Source of the DNA: Eubacteriales bacterium mix99
GTDB lineage: Bacteria; Bacillota; Clostridia; Caldicoprobacterales; DTU083
DNA: 64,000 nt
Direction: 5' to 3'
Assembly (NCBI GenBank): GCA_038396605.1
Contig: CP121690.1
Coordinates: forward strand, 1,582,500 to 1,646,499
The notes below the pieces were generated by a model. That model was not told the DNA's origin, searched no databases, and was given only the letters and a program-made list of their open reading frames with translations. The translations under genes and the position numbers were made by a program. Shown in pieces: positions 49,863-59,084 of the stretch. Numbering within the stretch: position 1 is the first letter of the stretch; the number at the start of each line of letters is the position of its first letter.

Positions 49863-51203
49863 ATGTCAGAAAGAAGAAACGCCCTGCTGAAAGGCTTTGA
49901 TGAAAACCGGGATTTCATGAAAACGAAAGTGGAACGGGGAATTGCCCAGAACAGGATGGGTACTGTGAAACTCCTCTTTACCGACCGGGAAGGAAAACCT
50001 CTTGCCAACGCGGACGTCAGCATGGAACAGAAGACTCATGATTTCAATTTCGGATGCAGCATTTTCCTGCTGGATGAATTGGAGGATGCGGAAAAGAACC
50101 GGTTATACCGGGACAAGTTCCGCCAGGTCTTCAACTATGCCGTAGCGCCTTTCTATTGGCGAGATCTGGAACCGGAACAGGGCAAGCCCCGTTACGCGAA
50201 GGACAGTTACAAGGTCTATCGGCGTCCGGCTCCCGATCTCGTTCTGGAGTACTGTGAAAAATATGAAATCCGAGTTAAGGGTCATTGCCTTGTCTATCAT
50301 AGTTTTATGCCTACCTGGATGCCGGAAGATATCGCTGCCCAGAAGAATCTGACCCAGCGGCATCTGAAGGAAGTTGCCGACCGTTATTCCGGTAGAATTC
50401 ATGACTGGGATGTAGAAAATGAAAATCTTTGTGCCGATCATTATCCGGCTTTCCGTCTGTATGAAGAACCCGATTATCTGGAATGGTGCTTTACCCAGGC
50501 CGACCGTTTTTTCCTCTCCGGCAACCGCCTTTTTATCAACGAAGCGGCCTTTGTCTGGAAGGAAGGCCGGGGCAATTTCCAGGGAGTCCGGAGCCCATAT
50601 TATATGCAGATCGAACGTCTTCTGAAAAAAGGAATGCGGGTAAATGTGATCGGACTGCAGTTCCATCAGTTTGTCCATCGTGAGGATGAGGTCAAAGCAA
50701 GGGTATCCCTTCCCTTTGATCCGGTCAAACTTTATGGGGTCATGGATTGCTACGGACGGTTCGGATTGCCGCTGCAGGTATCCGAGATCACGATCCCGTC
50801 CTATACCGATGCCAAGGACGATGAAGAGGTGCAGGCCGAGCTATGTGAAAAACTGTACCGGACCTGGTTCAGCCATCCGGCTATGGATGCGATCGTTTAC
50901 TGGAACCTGGCAGACGGTTATACTTATGAAAATGCCCTGACCGGTGCGAATGAAAACTACTTTGCAGGCGGTTTGCTCCACAAGGATTTCTCGGATAAGA
51001 TCGCTTATCAGGTGTTGGATCGTTTGATCAACCGGGAATGGCATACCAAAGCGGAGCTGCATACGGACGAAAACGGATATGCAAGCCTGGAAGGATTTTA
51101 TGGCAACTATGAAGCCAATCTGACCCGGGGCACCGGACAGGAAACCCTTGCGTTCCATCTGAAAAAAGGGAATACTGGCATTCTAACACTAAAATGCAAA
51201 TAA
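49863..51203 (+). CDS. GH10 endo-1,4-beta-xylanase, intracellular
   Basis: Glycoside hydrolase of 446 residues. The acid/base Glu187 lies in HDWDVENENL (WDVxNE of GH10) and the nucleophile Glu308 in LQVSEITIPS; VNVIGLQFHQF and AIVYWNLADGY are further family strands. Residues 30-60 form a small N-terminal beta domain with GKPLANADVSM, and the end has another beta-rich segment. No signal peptide is present, so it acts on imported xylo-oligosaccharides. ATG 49863 is used because AAAGGAG lies nine bases upstream. It heads an operon with dehydratase, dehydrogenase and RraA-like genes. Confidence 0.9.
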   Translation: MSERRNALLKGFDENRDFMKTKVERGIAQNRMGTVKLLFTDREGKPLANADVSMEQKTHDFNFGCSIFLLDELEDAEKNRLYRDKFRQVFNYAVAPFYWRDLEPEQGKPRYAKDSYKVYRRPAPDLVLEYCEKYEIRVKGHCLVYHSFMPTWMPEDIAAQKNLTQRHLKEVADRYSGRIHDWDVENENLCADHYPAFRLYEEPDYLEWCFTQADRFFLSGNRLFINEAAFVWKEGRGNFQGVRSPYYMQIERLLKKGMRVNVIGLQFHQFVHREDEVKARVSLPFDPVKLYGVMDCYGRFGLPLQVSEITIPSYTDAKDDEEVQAELCEKLYRTWFSHPAMDAIVYWNLADGYTYENALTGANENYFAGGLLHKDFSDKIAYQVLDRLINREWHTKAELHTDENGYASLEGFYGNYEANLTRGTGQETLAFHLKKGNTGILTLKCK

Positions 51204-51228
51204 GCTTGTGAGACAAGGAGCGACAGCA

Positions 51229-52590
51229 ATGGAAAAGGAATGGATCAGCGGAAATGTCAATACCTGTTCCGCACCGTCAGAATTGAAGATCACCGACATC
51301 CGGGTCGTGAATCTGGACGGGGCTCCGAAGCATTGTATCCTGATCAAGGTTTATACGAATCAGGGGCTCGTTGGTTACGGGGAAGCCCGGGATGCTTCCA
51401 GCGCCACCTATGTGCTAATGCTGAAAAGCCGCCTGATCGGGGAAAATCCCTGCAATGTGGATAAGCTGTTCCGCCGCATCAGACAGTTTGGCGGCCATTC
51501 CCGCCAGGGCGGCGGCGTGTCGGGAATTGAGATCGCCCTGTGGGATTTGGCGGGAAAGGCTTACGGAGTGCCGCTATATCAGCTGCTGGGCGGTAAATTC
51601 CGAGACAGGGTACGTATATATGGAGATACCGACGTGGAGGGGAAGCACACCGGTATCGATATGGGTAATGCCCTGAAAAAGCGGATGGAGATGGGCTTTA
51701 CCTTTCTCAAGATGGATCTCGGCATCGAGCTGCTTTTTGACGAACCCGGCTGTCTGAACGCGCCCGCCGGGTTCCTGGAGGACATCCGGCGTTACTCCTC
51801 CAAAGCGATTCGTCATCAGAAGGGTTCGGTGGATTATGATATGATGCTGGGCAGGAATTATGAAATATTCACCATACCTCATTATGCCGCCGGTATCCAC
51901 ATCACCGAGCGCGGCCTGGACTGTCTGGAGAACTATGTAAAGGAGGTCCGCAGCGTCATCGGCTATGAGATCCCCCTGGCCGTCGACCATTTCGGCCATG
52001 TCGGTATCGAAGATTGTATCCGGTTCGCAAAACGGATGGAACGCTACAGTATCGCCTGGATGGAAGATCCGGCTCCCTGGCAGTACACCCGCCATTATGT
52101 ACGGCTGGCGAACGCCACCAGCATTCCGATCTGCACCGGAGAGGACATCTATCTGCATGAAAATTTTGAGCCGCTGATGCAAAGCGGCGGCGTTTCCATC
52201 GTCCATCCGGATGTGCTGACCATCGGCGGAGCTCTGGAAACCAAAAAACTCGGGGATCTATGCGATAAGTACGGCACCGCCATGGCCATCCATATGGCGG
52301 AGAGCCCGATTGGCTGTATGGCGGCTGTCCATTGTGCTGCTGCCATACAGAATGTCCTTGCGGTGGAATATCATTCCGTCGACATCCCCTGGTGGAACGA
52401 TCTTGCCATCGGAATCGACAATCCCCTGGTCCGGGACGGATTTATCCGGATTCCGGAAAAGCCGGGCCTTGGCATCGACCGGTTCAATGAAGAATTGATT
52501 GCGCAGCACATCCATGACAGATATCCGGGACAATGGGAGCCCACCGGACAATGGGACAAGGAATGGTCCAATGACCGGACCTGGAGTTGA
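51229..52590 (+). CDS. enolase-superfamily sugar-acid dehydratase (mandelate racemase/ManD type)
   Basis: Enzyme of 453 residues. The N-terminal capping domain begins LKITDIRVVNLDGAPKHCILIKVYT. The barrel carries metal ligands Asp in LAVDHFGH, Glu in AWMEDPAP and Glu in CTGEDIY, and a His base in AIHMAESP. This pattern is typical of dehydratases of aldonic or uronic acids such as mannonate or galactonate. AAGGAG lies eight bases before ATG 51229. The xylanase stop is 25 bases upstream. It probably removes water from a sugar acid made from the released pentose or uronic acid; the exact substrate is not readable. A fossil of a similar gene lies at 33.7 kb. Confidence 0.88.
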   Translation: MEKEWISGNVNTCSAPSELKITDIRVVNLDGAPKHCILIKVYTNQGLVGYGEARDASSATYVLMLKSRLIGENPCNVDKLFRRIRQFGGHSRQGGGVSGIEIALWDLAGKAYGVPLYQLLGGKFRDRVRIYGDTDVEGKHTGIDMGNALKKRMEMGFTFLKMDLGIELLFDEPGCLNAPAGFLEDIRRYSSKAIRHQKGSVDYDMMLGRNYEIFTIPHYAAGIHITERGLDCLENYVKEVRSVIGYEIPLAVDHFGHVGIEDCIRFAKRMERYSIAWMEDPAPWQYTRHYVRLANATSIPICTGEDIYLHENFEPLMQSGGVSIVHPDVLTIGGALETKKLGDLCDKYGTAMAIHMAESPIGCMAAVHCAAAIQNVLAVEYHSVDIPWWNDLAIGIDNPLVRDGFIRIPEKPGLGIDRFNEELIAQHIHDRYPGQWEPTGQWDKEWSNDRTWS

Positions 52591-52621
52591 AACACAGCGT
52601 ATCGGCATTCGGCATTTTGAT

Positions 52622-52767
52622 TAAGTCGCTATTCCAAACCATTATGGCATGTTTGCCGGCAATACAGAAGATTCTCGGGAAATATCTGAGCAAAGTGGAG
52701 CGGGGATTTGAAATGCAGTTCGATCGGGAATACGAATGGGAGGAAATCGTTGGTGAAACCATTTGAT
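52622..52767 (+). pseudogene. 3' fragment of an MBL-fold (UlaG-like) lactonase
   Basis: Encodes VAIPNHYGMFAGNTEDSREISE and, after a frameshift, FEMQFDREYEWEEIVGETI and stop. The IPxHYGMF motif is typical of the C-terminus of UlaG-like metallo-hydrolases. The rest of the gene is missing. Its last bases supply the ribosome site of the following SDR gene. Confidence 0.55.
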
Positions 52768-53484
52768 TTGAGTGGAAAACGCACATTGATAACGGGCTCA
52801 ACCCAAGGAATTGGAAAAGCGGTGGCAGCCTGCCTTGTGAAATACGGCGCCGAAGTGATCCTGCATGGCCGTACCGGAGAGAAGTGCCTCCATGCAGTCC
52901 GGGAAACGGGAGCCGCCGGATATGTTCTGGCGGACCTGTCCCGATCGGATGCCTGTGACAAGCTGTATCGGGAAACCGGACCGGTGGATATCCTGATTCT
53001 GAACGCATCGGTGCAGATTCGAAAACCATGGAAGGAAATCACGGCAGAGGATTGCGAATTGCAGTTGCAGACAAACTTCAAGAGCTCTTTCCGTTTGATT
53101 CAGCTCTATGCCGGAGATATGGAGAAAAAAGGCTGGGGCAGGATCGTAACCGTCGGAAGCGTGCAGCAGACCCGCCCTCATAGGGAGATGCCCATCTATG
53201 CAGCCTCCAAGGAAGCCCAGATGAGCCTGGTGAGAAATCTTGCCAAACAGCTGGCACCAAAGGGTGTTACCGTAAACAACCTCTCGCCGGGAGTCATCGA
53301 TACACCCCGCAACGAAGAGGCACTTTCGGATCCCAACTATGCCGGGCAGGTAATGGCAGGGATCCCATGTGGGTTTGCCGGTACTCCCGAGGATTGCGCT
53401 TACGCCTTTCTGCTCCTTTGCTCCCGGGAGGGACGGTATATTACCGGCATCAATCTGGTTGTTGACGGCGGAATGCATTTATGA
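52753..53484 (+). CDS. short-chain dehydrogenase/reductase
   Basis: NAD(P)-dependent oxidoreductase of 243 residues: cofactor loop TGSTQGIGKAVA, LILNAS in place of NNAG, catalytic Ser in TVGSVQQTRPHREMP, and YAASK as the Tyr-x-x-x-Lys pair. The end VDGGMHL is typical. GTG 52753 (VKPFDLSGKRTLITG) is chosen because GGGAGG lies about nine bases upstream and the family N-terminus starts here. It would oxidise a sugar or reduce a keto acid in the same pathway as its neighbours. Confidence 0.9.
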   Translation: MKPFDLSGKRTLITGSTQGIGKAVAACLVKYGAEVILHGRTGEKCLHAVRETGAAGYVLADLSRSDACDKLYRETGPVDILILNASVQIRKPWKEITAEDCELQLQTNFKSSFRLIQLYAGDMEKKGWGRIVTVGSVQQTRPHREMPIYAASKEAQMSLVRNLAKQLAPKGVTVNNLSPGVIDTPRNEEALSDPNYAGQVMAGIPCGFAGTPEDCAYAFLLLCSREGRYITGINLVVDGGMHL

Positions 53485-53546
53485 TTCCGCCGCAAACTGC
53501 AATAAGGGTTATGTTTCAGAGAATACTCAGAAAAGAGGGGCACATC

Positions 53547-54464
53547 TTGCATTTTAATGACAAAGATGAAATTATTGCGCTCACTCCCTGGTGGAAGGGG
53601 GAGCGGTTGCCGGACGGACGGCCTTATGTTTCGGACAAATATCTCGACGCCCTTCGCGGAATGACGCTGGAGGAGGTCTGGAAGCCGATTTTCACAAAAG
53701 GATATGAAAATCAGTTCGAGGGACGATTGCAGACATTGCATCATGACGGCAGAAAGCTGATTGGCCGGGCGGTTACCTGTACGTTCTGCCCAACCCGCCC
53801 CGATTTGCATGAGAATCTGTTTGACGTCGGAATGCGGGAAGGCCGCATGGGAAATTACAACCAGTGGGTCATGGACAGCTTGACAAAGGGCGATGTTGTC
53901 GTTGTCGACTTATATGACAAGGTATATAAAGGGACGTTTCTGGGAGGCAACCTGACGACTGCCCTGGCGGCCAGGACCAAGAACGGGGGCGGCGTGATCT
54001 GGGGCGGAATCCGGGATATTGAGCAGATGCTGACGGTGGAAGGGGTACAGGTTTATTACCGGGGGATCGATCCCACTCCGATCCGCGACGTGGTCATGAC
54101 CGGTTTCAATACCGTCTGCCGGATCGGCAATGCGATATGCCTTCCCGGCGATATCGTATTCGGTGCGGGCGGCGGGGTTCTGTTCATCCCAAGCCACCTT
54201 GTGGCGGAGGTGGTGGATGGCGCCGCCAAATCCCATGCCAAAGACATTTTTGGGTTTGAAATGATCTCGCAGAATATTTTTACCACAGCCCAGATCGACC
54301 GCAATGTCTGGACAAGGGAAATGCTGGATAGGCTGACCGGCTTTATCCGTAAGGACCCAAAGTGTGAGAAATACCGGGATCTGGACTGGTCCGCCGAATA
54401 TGCCCTGGCAGACCGGGAGGCTTCGGACTCAGGTTCTTCGGATTTCACACAGACGGCATTGTAA
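53547..54464 (+). CDS. RraA-like family protein (aldolase candidate)
   Basis: Protein of about 305 residues with the RraA/HMG-aldolase fold: VGRAVTCTF-type strand (LIGRAVTCTFCPTRPD), GDVVVVDLYDK, GGNLTTALAARTKNGGGVIWGGIRD, and GNAICLPGDIVFGAGGGVLFIP. The GGN, R..D and GD motifs correspond to the metal and keto-acid binding site of RraA-type aldolases. TTG 53547 has AGAGGGG eight bases upstream and is preferred; ATG 53511 is the alternative. Together with the dehydratase it could split a 2-keto sugar acid into pyruvate or a related product and an aldehyde. Confidence 0.8.
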   Translation: MHFNDKDEIIALTPWWKGERLPDGRPYVSDKYLDALRGMTLEEVWKPIFTKGYENQFEGRLQTLHHDGRKLIGRAVTCTFCPTRPDLHENLFDVGMREGRMGNYNQWVMDSLTKGDVVVVDLYDKVYKGTFLGGNLTTALAARTKNGGGVIWGGIRDIEQMLTVEGVQVYYRGIDPTPIRDVVMTGFNTVCRIGNAICLPGDIVFGAGGGVLFIPSHLVAEVVDGAAKSHAKDIFGFEMISQNIFTTAQIDRNVWTREMLDRLTGFIRKDPKCEKYRDLDWSAEYALADREASDSGSSDFTQTAL

Positions 54465-54507
54465 AAGGCAATGCGTCTGCTATAATTAAAGCTATACAGA
54501 AAATAGC

Positions 54508-56240
54508 GTTTTGGCAATAATTTTTATTTTGTGAATAGAAAAAGTACCTTCCAGAGTCAAAAGCCCCATAAAAGATGAAGGGGTAAGTTCCGGAAAGGGC
54601 TTGGAATAGAGGCCTGAAGAGATGATATTGAAGGTGTGGAAAGTGTGAAATTGATAAAAATGATCAATTGGAAGAAAATTTGGGCATGGCAAACAGGCCT
54701 GAAAAAAATTAAAATTTCAAAGCTGAAAGATTAAATTCCACAAGTCAAAGATGAGCTGGAGTTGTCTGTGTACCGCCGGAAATAAATGCTGCAAAAGGTT
54801 GGGACTGTAGTTATTCCGCTATTTTGCGAAAATAAGTTCCGGTTTCAGCACTACATCATCACGATCTATTTCTCTTATGTTCAGAACCTTCGGCACGTCT
54901 TTACCGTAAAGAAAGCAAAAGACCTCAAAAGGTGTTTTATCACCAAGGGACTTTCGGGGTGCCGAATTAATGTGGGAAAACATAAGATCAATGCTTTCCT
55001 GCGTTAGACCGCTGAGGGGATAAGAGTTCGGGATGATATCACGCACGTAGTTGTGGTTGTTTTCGACATGTGGCTTTTGGCATGATTGCATAGGGTCGCA
55101 ATAGAATATGCTAAGCCGCGAATTGCCGGATGGATCCAACTCAAAAAGTCGGTGCATCTCAAATTCGGGCCCACGGTCTGTGAGCAAGACAGGAAATAGT
55201 TTGGAGAATTGTTCCGTTCCAAGCTTTTCCTGAAGCCAGTCGATGCTTTTCGCCATGCTCTCACTGGTTTTATGCGGGTGCAGGAACCCAATCATGAAAG
55301 CAGTTTTGGGGAACAGGAAAGTCTGAATGTAAGGCCCTTCCTGACTATTGTAGACGGTATCCATTTCCACTGTTGGCGTTTCCGGATTTTCAGACAGGAA
55401 GTGCAGATAATCGGCGTATTTCCGTCCTTCATAGTTCGCCGGGGCCTTACGTTTTTTGTATTTTTGCCGGAACTGTTTGCGATTGACTTGTTCCTTGAGG
55501 GAAAAGTTGTCTACGCCATACTCTTTGAAGATTCCGCTTTCAATGTAATTATACAGTGTCCTTTCACACTGTTTTACCTCTGGGTGTGCGGAAAGGATCT
55601 GATGAATGGACTGCCCTTTCTTAAGCAGGGGAACAAGAATTTGGGCAATGGAGTCACACTCTCCGGTTGTGAGGTTGACGCCCTCGCGGGTCTCGACAAG
55701 ATCATCGTGGTATTTCTTATCAGCGGATACCGCGTTGTAGTAATACTTATCGAGATGGCATCCGGGGCTGTCCTTGCATTTGTTGCAGGCTCCCGGAGAT
55801 TTGTCACGGCGATTACATATGGGCTCTTCATAGAAGGCGCATTTTTTAACGCAGGGCTTTGTTGGGCAGGTGCGCATTTTGGTGCACACAATGGGATGAT
55901 TAAACGGATTGCGGGGTTTAAATCTGCGGTGCTTCCTGATTTCCTTTGCGACGGTGGTGGCATCTTTTCCGATGGTCCGTGCAATGGATGATTTGGTGGA
56001 ATTGTTTTCAATTCCAACCTGGATGATCTTTCTGTCCTCCAAAGATAGATGAGTATTGTCATGAAGCAGTTGTCTCTTCATAATCATTGGCCTCCTTTGG
56101 CGGTACACCTTCATTATGAACTGTGGAACCTGGATTTGCAATCTTATTCTGGAATTTACCGTAAGACTTACGTCCAATGAGGTCGCTTGACTCTGGATGT
56201 TACTTTTTCTATTCACGATAATTTTTATTTTTGCCAAAAC
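54508..56240 (-). mobile_element. IS30-family insertion sequence
   Basis: The ends begin GTTTTGGCAA at 54508 and, inverted, at 56240, and share GTGAATAGAAAAAGTA further in (about 54531 and 56217). A two-base GC (54506-54507 and 56241-56242) flanks the element, fitting the short duplications of IS30. About 270 non-coding bases lie between the left end and the transposase stop. Confidence 0.75.
54819..56081 (-). CDS. IS30-family transposase
   Basis: Transposase of 420 residues. The N-terminal helix-turn-helix (HLSLEDRKIIQVGIENNSTKSSIARTIGKDATTVAKEIRKH pattern) is followed by a cysteine-rich insert (CPTKPCVKKCAFYEEPIC ... CNKCKDSPGC) and the catalytic core with Asp in VEMDTVYNS, Asp in LLTDRGPEF and Glu in KPHVENNHNYVR. 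ATG 56081 has GGAGG nine bases upstream; longer in-frame starts run into the terminal repeat. The frame appears intact. Confidence 0.92.
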   Translation of the reverse strand: MKRQLLHDNTHLSLEDRKIIQVGIENNSTKSSIARTIGKDATTVAKEIRKHRRFKPRNPFNHPIVCTKMRTCPTKPCVKKCAFYEEPICNRRDKSPGACNKCKDSPGCHLDKYYYNAVSADKKYHDDLVETREGVNLTTGECDSIAQILVPLLKKGQSIHQILSAHPEVKQCERTLYNYIESGIFKEYGVDNFSLKEQVNRKQFRQKYKKRKAPANYEGRKYADYLHFLSENPETPTVEMDTVYNSQEGPYIQTFLFPKTAFMIGFLHPHKTSESMAKSIDWLQEKLGTEQFSKLFPVLLTDRGPEFEMHRLFELDPSGNSRLSIFYCDPMQSCQKPHVENNHNYVRDIIPNSYPLSGLTQESIDLMFSHINSAPRKSLGDKTPFEVFCFLYGKDVPKVLNIREIDRDDVVLKPELIFAK

Positions 56241-56304
56241 GCTTGACTTTTTATTGAGTCAATGGGTATAATAATGCGTTATTTTCCGGTAGGTGAGTTG
56301 CGCA

Positions 56305-56904
56305 ATGAATTATTGTAATGAAATAAGCTCCGTTTTTTCAAACAAACCTATATTCACGAGAAACGAGCTAAAGGATTATATCAAGGCGCAAAATCCGACG
56401 CTAAAGGACAGCTCTTTTGGCTAGCTTCTTTATGATCTTTGCCAGCACCACGTTATTCAGCGTATTGCGCATGACACATTTCAGATATACAAAGAGGGCA
56501 GCTCTTTGAAGGAGTATAAACCCAACCTGTCGGATGACGCCGTCAATATTCTTGAATTCCTCAGAAAGCAATTTCCGTTACTTACGTTTATCATATGGGA
56601 AACGCGTGCTTTCAATGAGTTCGCAAATCACCAGATGGCGCGTAATTTCATATTTATCGAGGTTGAGAAGCCACTTGGCGAGAGCGTTTTTAATGCGGTT
56701 CACGAGCAGAACAATTATGCGACCCTGTATAAGCCGAGCGTAAAATAAATATCCTTGTATTCCGGTGATGTCACAGTGTCGGTGCTACCCCTTACGTCGG
56801 AAGCGCCTGTAAGCGGCTATGACGCCAAGCTTGAAAAGCTGCTGGTAGACCTTTTCGCAAATAAGCTGCTTGACCGGATTATCAGCCGGAGCGATTACCT
56901 TTGA
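56305..56904 (+). pseudogene. AbiEi-like antitoxin gene with in-frame TAG and frameshift
   Basis: From ATG 56305 (AGGTGAG upstream) the frame reads NEISSVFSNKPIFTRNELKDYI ... DSSFG, a TAG where Trp is likely (SFGxLLYDLCQ), then LLYDLCQHHVIQRIAHDTFQIYKE and PLLTFIIWETRAFNEF. It stops at 56748, and the continuation VSVLPLTSEAPVSGYDAKLEKLLVDLFANKLLDRII lies in another frame to 56904. A winged-helix antitoxin in front of an AbiEii-type nucleotidyltransferase is the standard type IV order. Two lesions make it inactive. Confidence 0.7.
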
Positions 56905-57975
56905 ATGATAAATCCTAAAACCTTCACCACCAAGCATATCAGAGAAATTCAGCAGCAGAGCAAACGCGACCCCGCTCTTATCGAGCGGGTGATTTTACAT
57001 TTGGGCTTTTAGAGGCTATCGCCCGCTCAGGGCTATCCTTTATCTTTAAAGGTGGAACCTCGCTGATGCTCTTGATGGACAAGCGCCCGGAGGTTCTCAA
57101 CCGACATCGATATCGTTGTGGAGTCCGGCGCCGAGGTGGATAAGTACTTGGAAATAACCGCTACCCTTTGGCCATTTGTTAAGTCGATGGAGCAAGTACG
57201 GGGCGCCGTTTCCAATATTGAAAAGCGGAACTTCAAGTTTTCTTTTACCTCGCCTCTGACGGACAGGGAGCAGACGATTCTGCTTGACATTCTATTTGAG
57301 GAAAACCCGTACAGCGCGACGATAGATAAAAGCATTGAAAATGAGCTGCTGCTTATTGAGCCTCCAGCCGTTACCGTGCGGCTCCCGAACGTCAACTGTA
57401 TCCTTGCGGATAAACTCACGGCCTTTGCCCCGCATACGTCGGGGATTCCATACAGCGTCGACAAGGAAATGGAGATTATCAAGCAGCTATATGATATTTC
57501 CGCCCTGGTCGGTTACATAGACGATTTTGCCGAGGTAAAGTCAAATTACCACGATATAGTAAAAACCGAGCTTAGATATCGGGGCTTGGACGCCGGTGCA
57601 GATGACGCTCTGCTCGATGCAATCCAGACGGCAGCCTGCGTCGCTGGCAGAGGGCAATGTCATCCCGAAGAATATCCTCTCCTGCAACGGGGCATCACGA
57701 ATATCCGCAGCCATATTTACAGCGAAAACTTCAACGGCGAGGTTGCCGTGCAACGAGCCTGCGTGGTCATGTGTCTTGCCGCCGCCATTCTCACAAACCA
57801 AGATGGTATGCCAGCCTTTAAAGAGGACAGCTATTATACGGCAGCCGACATTCGCTCTGACGAATACAAGAAGCTTGGCTACATAAAGAAAATGAATTTG
57901 TTCGCTTATAAGCATTTGGTCGAAGCCGTTGAAATGCTCAGTAAGTCACTCCAAAAGCAAAGAAGCAAGAAATAA
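56905..57975 (+). pseudogene. AbiEii/AbiGii-type nucleotidyltransferase toxin gene, frameshifted
   Basis: Starts at ATG 56905 directly after the antitoxin stop (MINPKTFTTKHIREIQQQS). Frame changes occur near 57005 and 57100: FKGGTSLMLLMDK (nucleotidyltransferase GG-S motif) and STDIDIVVESG (Asp-x-Asp metal site) lie in different frames. From 57118 the rest is continuous (FSFTSPLTDREQTILLDILFEENPYS; NVNCILADKLTAFAPHTSGIPY) to 57975. AbiEii toxins transfer nucleotides to targets such as tRNA. The broken start makes activity unlikely. Confidence 0.78.
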
Positions 57976-58073
57976 AACGTTGATATGCTCGGGAGTATTG
58001 CACAAATTTGAATTCCGATACAAGATCATGTATGATAAACATAGCAGGACGGACTGTATACGGGAGGAGAACT

Positions 58074-58841
58074 ATGTTTTTTGCGAAGGATGACTTGAAT
58101 CTCCATATTATAGGCGTGTTCAAAATCGTAAGGGAAAGTACGAGTTTCGATACCTCAAAACGTAACTACCATGTTTTGAGCCAGAGGATTTCCGGAAAGG
58201 CGGAAGTGTTTTTCCGAGAGGACGCTTATTCGCTGAAGGAAGGAGATATTCTCTATCTTCCTCCCAATATCGACTACTCCCAGTCCACCGAGGGAGAAAC
58301 CGTGATTGCCGTCCATATGAATATCGTCGGATATGAGGGAAAGGAAATCAATGTGCTTTCGCCCCAGAATAAAGGTGGAAGCAAGGATGCGTTTGAGCGG
58401 ATACACGAAGAATGGCGGGTCAGGAGATACGGGTATCAGTACAGGTCCCTGGCAATCCTATATGATCTGCTTGCCGACCTCCATGTCCAGTCGGTACATG
58501 CGTCGGTTGATTCAAAGGAATTTGATGTGATAAAAGACGCGGTACAGTATATGGATAGCCGGTATATGGATCCTTCCCTGACAATCGAACAGGCCGCTGC
58601 TCATTCCAACATAAGCACCGTATATTTCAGAAGAGTATTCAAAAGTGTATATGGCGTTACCCCGCTGAAACATCTGATTTCGCTGCGAATCCAGTATGCA
58701 AAAAGGCTGCTTGCCAGCGGCTATTACAGAGTTTATGAAATTGCGGATATGGCGGGCTTTTCGGACGAAAAGTATTTCAGCACCGCATTCAAAAAGGAGA
58801 CGGGGAAGACCCCATCCGAGTATTCCGAATATATCGTTTGA
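58074..58841 (+). CDS. AraC-family regulator with N-terminal cupin-like domain
   Basis: Regulator of 255 residues: a sugar-binding cupin-like half (RISGKAEVFFREDAYSLKEGDILYLPPNIDYSQ) and a C-terminal double helix-turn-helix (LTIEQAAAHSNISTVYFRRVFKSVYGVTPLKHL and VYEIADMAGFSDEKYFSTAFKKETGKTPSEY patterns). GGGAGGAG lies directly upstream of ATG 58074; an upstream in-frame start has no ribosome site. No intact sugar operon follows it, so its target may lie outside the window or may be the xylanase locus to its left. Confidence 0.9.
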   Translation: MFFAKDDLNLHIIGVFKIVRESTSFDTSKRNYHVLSQRISGKAEVFFREDAYSLKEGDILYLPPNIDYSQSTEGETVIAVHMNIVGYEGKEINVLSPQNKGGSKDAFERIHEEWRVRRYGYQYRSLAILYDLLADLHVQSVHASVDSKEFDVIKDAVQYMDSRYMDPSLTIEQAAAHSNISTVYFRRVFKSVYGVTPLKHLISLRIQYAKRLLASGYYRVYEIADMAGFSDEKYFSTAFKKETGKTPSEYSEYIV

Positions 58842-58924
58842 CGATTTGCGTTGCAGGATCTTTCCGGAACAGTCTGTTGGCGTATTCGTTTTGTTGATAT
58901 TTTTCCTTTTCCATGGATGCCCTG

Positions 58925-59084
58925 TCAGCAACGCATCATGATACGCAAAACTTCCTTATCAGTTTCGCTCATTCCGTTTCGGGCCAATTGGCTAATATTG
59001 ACGATAGTGTTTTCCACCCCCTTGGTGACGATTCCATCCCCGCCCAAAAATTGCTGTCCATTTTTATACATGTTATTTATCAAA
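58925..59084 (-). pseudogene. possible 3' end of a MarR-like regulator
   Basis: The minus strand reads FLGGDGIVTKGVENTIVNISQLARNGMSETDKEVLRIMM and stop, which looks like the last helices of a MarR-type repressor. Only about 45 residues remain and they join directly to the exonuclease remnant. Confidence 0.35.

Noticed and set aside
50103-50678. 191-codon minus-strand frame inside the xylanase gene
   Set aside because: Shadow of the GH10 coding sequence; no independent start signal.
55209-55991. Open frame of 260 codons on the plus strand
   Set aside because: It is antisense to the IS30 transposase and has no recognisable product.
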